This document shows, piece after piece, positions 59,228 to 64,000 of a stretch of 64,000 nucleotides of DNA. Under the pieces are notes generated by a model. It saw only the letters and a program-made list of their open reading frames with translations, was not told the DNA's origin and did not search any database. How positions within the stretch are numbered: the stretch's first letter is position 1; each line of letters starts with the position of its first letter. This DNA is from Halorientalis sp. LT38. Lineage in GTDB: Archaea > Halobacteriota > Halobacteria > Halobacteriales > Haloarculaceae. The stretch covers positions 2,356,001 to 2,420,000 of the forward strand of contig NZ_JAYEZN010000001.1 in NCBI RefSeq assembly GCF_037031225.1, written 5' to 3'. Both the position numbers and the translations under genes were made by a program.

Positions 59228-62200
59228 ATGTCGAACGACCTACCACGGACGACCGACGACAGACGCGAACAGCGCCGGACGCGGGATCCCAGTCAGCTGA
59301 TCCCGCCGTACATCGACACCTCGATCGAGGTGCTCGGACCACTGACGACGTCGGACCTGCTGCTCTACGTGCCGGCCGGCCTGGTGGCGCTCGTGGCCCT
59401 GTTCGCGCTGATGGGGGGTTCCTTCGGTGTGTTCTTCCCGGCGCTACTGGCGGCGGGCGTCCTCGTGTTCGTCGCGACGGCGGCCAAGATCACGACCGAC
59501 TGGTACGCCTCGCCCCGGGGCCGGATCAAGGGATGGTTCGCGTACCTGTGGCGGTCGCGGACGCTCCCCTGGGACCACGAGGAGGCCGTCGGCCGGTCGA
59601 TTCCGGGCGTCCGCGGGTTCCAGCCGGAGGGGACCGCCAAGATGGACGACGGACGCTACGTCGGCGTGGTCCGCGTGGATCCCACCAACGCCGCGCTGGG
59701 CTCGGACCGGGATATCGACGGTCTGGCCGCCCAGCTGAGTACCGTGGTCGACGAGCAGATCAAGGACTTCGACTTCAAGCTGTTCGCGACGACCGGCGAC
59801 TTCGACGCCGACGAGATCGTCGGCCAGTACGAGCGCCGTGCCGCGGGCGCCGACGGCCTGGACGACGACTTCCAGGCGGCGATGTACAAGCGGGAACTGC
59901 TCGAGGACGTGGCCGACTGGTACCGCGAGACCGACGTCCCCCAGTGGGCGGCCAACGACTGGCGCTACTACGTCGTCGTGGAGGTCGCGCCGGGTGACGT
60001 CCAGTCGCCGGCCGACGTGAGCGTCTGGGACATCCTCAACCCGCTCGCGAGTGCGGACCCGGAGGCGGCCGACAAGCGCCAGTTCGCGACCCTTTTGGAC
60101 CGCCTCGCGACGGTCGAGGGCGCGATCGACGGGATCACCGGCCTCCAGGCGAGCCGGATCGGCGTGCGCGAGCACATCGAACTGTTGAGCGAGTACTGGA
60201 CCGGCGAGGACGCCGTCCCGAGCGAGAACCTGATCCGGGCCATCGAGGAGGAGGAACTCTCCGAGGCCCAGCAGGCGCGCATGGACGAACTGTTCGCGCC
60301 GGCGGAACTCGACGCCACCCGCGACCACGTCGAAGTGGGCGACGAGTTCTGCCGGACCTTCTGGATCGCCGAGTGGCCGGTCGAACCGCAGTCGCTGTTC
60401 CTCCGGGACCTGTTCACCCTCCGGGGTGTGGAGGTCGACGTCTGCTTCCACGTCGGCGCCGCCGACAAGCGGGCCAAGACCGCGGAACTGGAGCGGATCA
60501 TCGCCGACATCGAGTCCGAGGGCCACGAGCGCCGCGAACACTCGGACGTGTCGGCGGCCGACATCGATCGGGACGTGGACGCGTACCTGACCTACCGGGA
60601 ACTGCTGCGGACGACGCGGACCCAGCCGTGGGACCTCGCGGGCTACGTCACCGTCCGCGCCGACACGGAGGCGGCGCTCCGGCGCGCCGAGAGCGCCATC
60701 GAGGAGTTCGACCACGTCGAGTACGCGAAGCGGTCGGTGCTGGACGACGACGCCGAACTGGTCCGGAACACCCTCGAGTCCTCGCCGGCGGACTGTTACA
60801 CGGTCGTCCCGGCGAGCCGCCAGCTGGAGGCGTTCAAGTCCTGTGCGCCGACCGGCCACGACGAGTTCACCGAGACGTCGACGATCGAGAAGACCACGTC
60901 GGTGCCGGGCGGGGCCATCGGCGCGACCTTCCCGTTCTGCGCGACCGACGTGCGCGAACCGACGGGGATGGACTGGGGGCGCAACAAGCAGAACGGGGCG
61001 ATGCTCAAGGCCGACCCCTTCGAGCGCGAGAGCGCACCGCACCTCCTGACCATCGGGAAGTCACGCAGCGGGAAGACCTACGCCTCGACGAAGGCCGCCG
61101 CGCGCTGGTACCTCCAGAGCGACGACCACACGCTGATCCTCTGTGACACCCAGAGCGGCTTCGACGGCATCACGAAGCTGCTGGGCGGCGAGCACATCGT
61201 CGTCGACGGCACCCAGACGATCAACCCGCTGGACATCCAGCCCCTCCCCGACCACATCCGGGAGTCTTCGGGCGGTCGGGTCGACCCCTACCGCATGAAG
61301 ATCGAGGAGGCGACGCAGTTCTTCGCCGGCATCCTCCGCTCGCAGGGGATCGACCCCGGCAACTACGTCGCCACCATCGAGGAGGGCCTCGAGGGCACGT
61401 ACAACCGCGCGGGCATCTACCAGGACGACCTGGACAGTCACGCTCGCGAGAGCCCGACCATCGAGGACTTCATCGACACCCTCGGGGACATGCTGGAGAA
61501 CCCGAACACGTACACCCACACCGAACACGCCGCGGAGATCGAACAGAAGGTCGAGCGTGTCAGTGACCTGCTGGACAAGCTCTCCGGGTTCAAGGAGGGC
61601 GGGAAGTACCACCACCTGGAGACCGGCGCGGGGATCATGAACCCCGACGTGGACATGGCCTACCTCGACCTCCAGCAGCTCCGGGACGCAAGCGACGCCG
61701 AGAAGTCGATCATGCTCCAGCTCATGCTCGGGCAGGTGGCCCAGAAGGCCAAACGCACACGAGGGAAGCTCGTCTTCATGATCGACGAGGCCCACGTCCT
61801 CTTCCACTCCGAGGAGATGACCAGCTGGCTCCAGAAGGCCGCCCGGGAGTGGGCGCGCTACGACGCGGCGCTGTGGTTCATCAGCCAGTCGCCCCGGGAG
61901 TTCATCCAGCAGTCCGCCGACCGGGACGTGGGCCAGGAGAACGAGCGCCGCACCATCGTCGACCAGTGTTCGACGATCCAGTTCTTCCGGACGCCCCGGG
62001 TCGATCCCGACACGCTGGCCCAGTTCGGCCTCAATCGCCAGCAGATCGACTGGATCCGCGAGGAGGCGACGCCCGGGAAGGCCGGACACGGCTACTCGGA
62101 GTCGCTGACCTACTTCGAGGACTACGAGGGCTGGTTCCCGACCTACGTCGAGGCGTCGCCGTTCGAGGACCTGGTGTACAACTACACGCCGCGGGAACAC

Positions 62201-62665
62201 GGGGACTTCCGCGAGTACGTCCAGCGCCACTGGGGCGCGGTCGAGGACGGCATCATCGTCGACGGCGAGATCACGGTCGACCCGAGCGTCCCGCTGGTCG
62301 ACTCGAAACCCGCAGACGCCGAACCGGTCACGGACGGCAAGGGCCAGGACACCGACGCGGCGTTCACGCTCGAACCGCCGGAACCGGAACCCGTGGAGCC
62401 CGACGCCGGGCCGTCCGCCGACGCCGAGTCGACGGGTGACGCGGGCGCTGCGCGGTCCGGGTCGACCGCGGCGTCCGACGGCGACGCCCGGAACCCGGAC
62501 GGGGACGCGAGCATCGGGACCGAACCGGCGGCCGATCCGTTCGACCCCGGCCTGGACGAGAACCACACCGAACCGACCTCGGCGACCGATCTCGACGGGA
62601 CCCCGCACTGGCTCGACGAGGACGACGAGGACGAACCGTCGGCCGACGACGTGGACCTATTCTAG
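59228..62665 (+). CDS. PrgI/VirB3-VirB4-like fused conjugation-type ATPase
   Basis: 1,145 aa. The N-terminal part (about 18-140) has PPYIDTSIEVLGPLT, two hydrophobic helices (about 45-80) and a TDWY..PRGRIKGW segment, matching PrgI/VirB3-type membrane proteins. The middle (about 150-560) is the VirB4 N domain. The ATPase domain has Walker A GKSRSGKTYAS (about 612-622), Walker B FMIDEAHVLF (about 851-860) and a C-terminal QSPREFIQQ (about 884) sensor. The last 140 residues are an acidic low-complexity tail. It probably energises substrate or pilin export across the membrane. Confidence 0.83.
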   Translation: MSNDLPRTTDDRREQRRTRDPSQLIPPYIDTSIEVLGPLTTSDLLLYVPAGLVALVALFALMGGSFGVFFPALLAAGVLVFVATAAKITTDWYASPRGRIKGWFAYLWRSRTLPWDHEEAVGRSIPGVRGFQPEGTAKMDDGRYVGVVRVDPTNAALGSDRDIDGLAAQLSTVVDEQIKDFDFKLFATTGDFDADEIVGQYERRAAGADGLDDDFQAAMYKRELLEDVADWYRETDVPQWAANDWRYYVVVEVAPGDVQSPADVSVWDILNPLASADPEAADKRQFATLLDRLATVEGAIDGITGLQASRIGVREHIELLSEYWTGEDAVPSENLIRAIEEEELSEAQQARMDELFAPAELDATRDHVEVGDEFCRTFWIAEWPVEPQSLFLRDLFTLRGVEVDVCFHVGAADKRAKTAELERIIADIESEGHERREHSDVSAADIDRDVDAYLTYRELLRTTRTQPWDLAGYVTVRADTEAALRRAESAIEEFDHVEYAKRSVLDDDAELVRNTLESSPADCYTVVPASRQLEAFKSCAPTGHDEFTETSTIEKTTSVPGGAIGATFPFCATDVREPTGMDWGRNKQNGAMLKADPFERESAPHLLTIGKSRSGKTYASTKAAARWYLQSDDHTLILCDTQSGFDGITKLLGGEHIVVDGTQTINPLDIQPLPDHIRESSGGRVDPYRMKIEEATQFFAGILRSQGIDPGNYVATIEEGLEGTYNRAGIYQDDLDSHARESPTIEDFIDTLGDMLENPNTYTHTEHAAEIEQKVERVSDLLDKLSGFKEGGKYHHLETGAGIMNPDVDMAYLDLQQLRDASDAEKSIMLQLMLGQVAQKAKRTRGKLVFMIDEAHVLFHSEEMTSWLQKAAREWARYDAALWFISQSPREFIQQSADRDVGQENERRTIVDQCSTIQFFRTPRVDPDTLAQFGLNRQQIDWIREEATPGKAGHGYSESLTYFEDYEGWFPTYVEASPFEDLVYNYTPREHGDFREYVQRHWGAVEDGIIVDGEITVDPSVPLVDSKPADAEPVTDGKGQDTDAAFTLEPPEPEPVEPDAGPSADAESTGDAGAARSGSTAASDGDARNPDGDASIGTEPAADPFDPGLDENHTEPTSATDLDGTPHWLDEDDEDEPSADDVDLF

Positions 62666-63178
62666 GCGGATCGTCATCTCCAGCTCGAAGCTCTCGGAGC
62701 TGGTCATCGTGAACCCGACCTTCTCGTAGAGCGAGACCGCGGGGTCGTTCCAGCGCTCGACGGTGAGCCACACGCGCTCGATGCCCGCCTCCTGGGCCAC
62801 CCCGAGCAGGTGTTCGAGCAGGTGAGTGCCGATGCCGGCCCCCTGGTACTCCCGGAGGACGAAGATCGCCAGTTCGTAGCTCCCGTCCTCGTCGGGGACG
62901 AGCGTCGCGTGCCCGACCGGATCCTCGTGGACGGCGACGACGTTGAGGCAGTCCTCGCCGAGCAGGACGTCGAGCCAGTCGCGGATCTGGCCCTCCCGGA
63001 CCGGGGGGATGCCCTGCGCGCGGTCCTCCGGATCGAAGTCGAGATACATCTCGACCAGGGCTTCGGTGTCGGCGGCGTCACCGGACCGGAGGTCGATCGA
63101 CCGGTCGTCGGCGTCGGTGACGGTCGCCGGCGGGCGTGGGAACTCGTCGGCGGATCCCTCGGGGTACTTCCGGGTCAT
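62657..63178 (-). CDS. GNAT-family N-acetyltransferase
   Basis: 173 aa. The acetyl-CoA loop is LREYQGAGIGTHLLEHLL (about 107-124), with the following VWLTVERWNDPAVSLYEKVGF (about 135-155) typical of GNATs. Substrate unknown. Its stop lies 9 bp inside the end of the VirB4-like gene on the other strand. The ATG at 63178 overlaps the stop of the preceding gene in the same direction (ATGA). Confidence 0.88.
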   Translation of the reverse strand: MTRKYPEGSADEFPRPPATVTDADDRSIDLRSGDAADTEALVEMYLDFDPEDRAQGIPPVREGQIRDWLDVLLGEDCLNVVAVHEDPVGHATLVPDEDGSYELAIFVLREYQGAGIGTHLLEHLLGVAQEAGIERVWLTVERWNDPAVSLYEKVGFTMTSSESFELEMTIRLE

Positions 63179-63543
63179 CTGACGAGGGTCACCGTCGTTT
63201 CGGAGTTGAGGAGGACGAACTCCAGGGTCTCGTCGAACTGGATCTTCCCGAGCGGGCTGCGTTCGCCGCCGGCCAGGACGAGCCGGTCGAATCCCTCGCG
63301 CTCGGCGAGTTCGACCAGTTTGCTCCCGGGATGGCCGGAGAGCCGCCGGATCTCCGGGTCCAGCCCGGCGTCGGCCAGTCGCTCGCGAACTTCGGTCTCG
63401 ACGTCCTCGGGGGTCAGGGCGATGTCTTCGCGGTCGACGACGGCCACCGTCACCTCGTCGCCGGCCTCCGCGGCCCGGTCGACGGTGTCGGCGAGCGCGG
63501 CGAAGGATCCGTCGCTTCCGCCCACGCCCAGCAGTACCTTCAT
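63175..63543 (-). CDS. Universal-stress-like small protein
   Basis: 122 aa starting MKVLLGVGGSDGSFAALADTV. It has the Usp fold order: first strand, a short DREDIAL strand, VRERLADAGLDPEIRRL, LVELAEREGFDRLVLAGGERSPLGKIQF (Usp-type nucleotide loop G-G-x-R-S-P-x-G, about 87-97), and a final SETTVTLV strand. It is coupled to the GNAT gene by an ATGA overlap, suggesting joint function. Confidence 0.85.
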   Translation of the reverse strand: MKVLLGVGGSDGSFAALADTVDRAAEAGDEVTVAVVDREDIALTPEDVETEVRERLADAGLDPEIRRLSGHPGSKLVELAEREGFDRLVLAGGERSPLGKIQFDETLEFVLLNSETTVTLVR

Positions 63544-63704
63544 GCAGGTGTCCTCGCACTCACGGGTCAAAAACCCTCAACTCCGTTCGGCCCAGTCCGA
63601 CGGGGGTGACAGAGCAGTGGCAGGGCGCACTGCGGCGCGCAGGCCGTCTGACGCGCGGCCGACGGCGCCGATACGCTTTTTCACCCGGGGGCCCCAGAAC
63701 CGGT

Positions 63705-64000
63705 ATGCCCGATTCTCCCGCCGCTGACGCCGACGACGCCGTGCTGCCGGAATTCGTCGACCCGCCCGCCGACCCGTCGGGTGACGGTGCCGACGTCCCC
63801 GCCGAACCGGCCGAACCGGCCGCACCGACGGACGGCGTCGGCCCCGAGGGCCCCCAGTCCGACCCCGACGTGCCCGCCGACGTCCAGAAGTACGACCGGT
63901 TCAAGAAGATCGAGGGCGGGACCTACGACCGGGCCAACGAGTTCCTCCGCGACCGGACCTACGTCACCGCCCGCGAGTGGGCCATCGCCCGCCTCTGCGC
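63705..64000 (+). CDS. DUF5806 protein, partial at the window end
   Basis: At least 98 codons, continuing beyond the window. An acidic Pro/Ala/Asp tail of about 60 residues is followed by YDRFKKIEGGTYDRANEFL and TAREWAIARLC, the start of the DUF5806 domain known from haloarchaea. Function unknown. Confidence 0.8.
   Translation, partial: MPDSPAADADDAVLPEFVDPPADPSGDGADVPAEPAEPAAPTDGVGPEGPQSDPDVPADVQKYDRFKKIEGGTYDRANEFLRDRTYVTAREWAIARLC

Noticed and set aside
57066-62665. Provirus or integrated plasmid covering the VirB4-like cassette
   Set aside because: No integrase, replication gene, att repeat or tRNA boundary is visible around it, and base composition is similar to the flanks; transfer remains possible but unsupported.

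Overview
The window is chromosomal DNA of a halophilic archaeon (class Halobacteria; gene content fits Haloarculaceae or a relative, but I cannot name the genus). Evidence: very high GC, strongly acidic proteins, Tat-type lipoprotein signals, archaeal TATA boxes about 27 bp before leaderless start codons, archaeal tRNAs, an archaellum (arl) locus, CheF, and many small haloarchaea-only families. I see no transposase, rRNA or CRISPR array.

Layout. 1-9 kb: acyl-CoA dehydrogenase behind a palindromic operator, tRNA-Cys, membrane/secreted proteins, an iron-linked pair (P19-like lipoprotein plus DyP-like Tat protein), tRNA-Lys next to decayed tRNA 3'-end copies, and a ParB-HTH/RHH-like protein. 9-20 kb: a siroheme nitrite/sulfite reductase, then small redox and metabolic genes (cupin, SDR, DUF302 lipoprotein, glutaredoxin, CoA-disulfide-reductase-like flavoprotein, beta-CASP nuclease, rhodanese) and a PadR regulator. 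20-33 kb: a winged-helix/membrane-protein pair, UvrD-like helicase, riboflavin synthase, PrsW, PdxT, HisE, two GTPases (NOG1-like, EngB), RimI and Nudix.

33.1-53.7 kb is one continuous taxis and motility locus. Minus-strand cheF, a HEAT-repeat adaptor, cheR, cheA and cheB diverge from cheW, a KaiC-like ATPase, a second winged-helix/membrane-protein pair, archaellin, cheY, a double-domain cheC, cheD and arlCE-F-F2-G-H-I-J. It holds the signalling pathway (CheA/W/Y with CheB/R/C/D adaptation), the CheF/HEAT coupling to the motor, and the filament and motor (archaellin, ArlCE, ArlF/G, ArlH, ArlI, ArlJ). The prepilin peptidase and receptors are not here.

53.7-64 kb: a hairpin-rich repeat, a DHH phosphoesterase, three universal-stress-like proteins, and the most unusual segment, 57.0-62.7 kb. 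This is a compact cassette with a three-palindrome leader, a 29-codon ORF, a small membrane protein, a VirB6/TrbL-like polytopic protein and a 1,145-aa PrgI/VirB3-VirB4-like ATPase. It looks like a minimal type-IV-secretion-type machine, with no relaxase or coupling protein visible.

Other recurring signals: short two-hairpin cassettes that sit in intergenic scaffolds and also in-frame inside two conserved enzymes (beta-CASP nuclease and riboflavin synthase), and a duplicated regulator-plus-membrane-protein module whose promoters carry palindromes.
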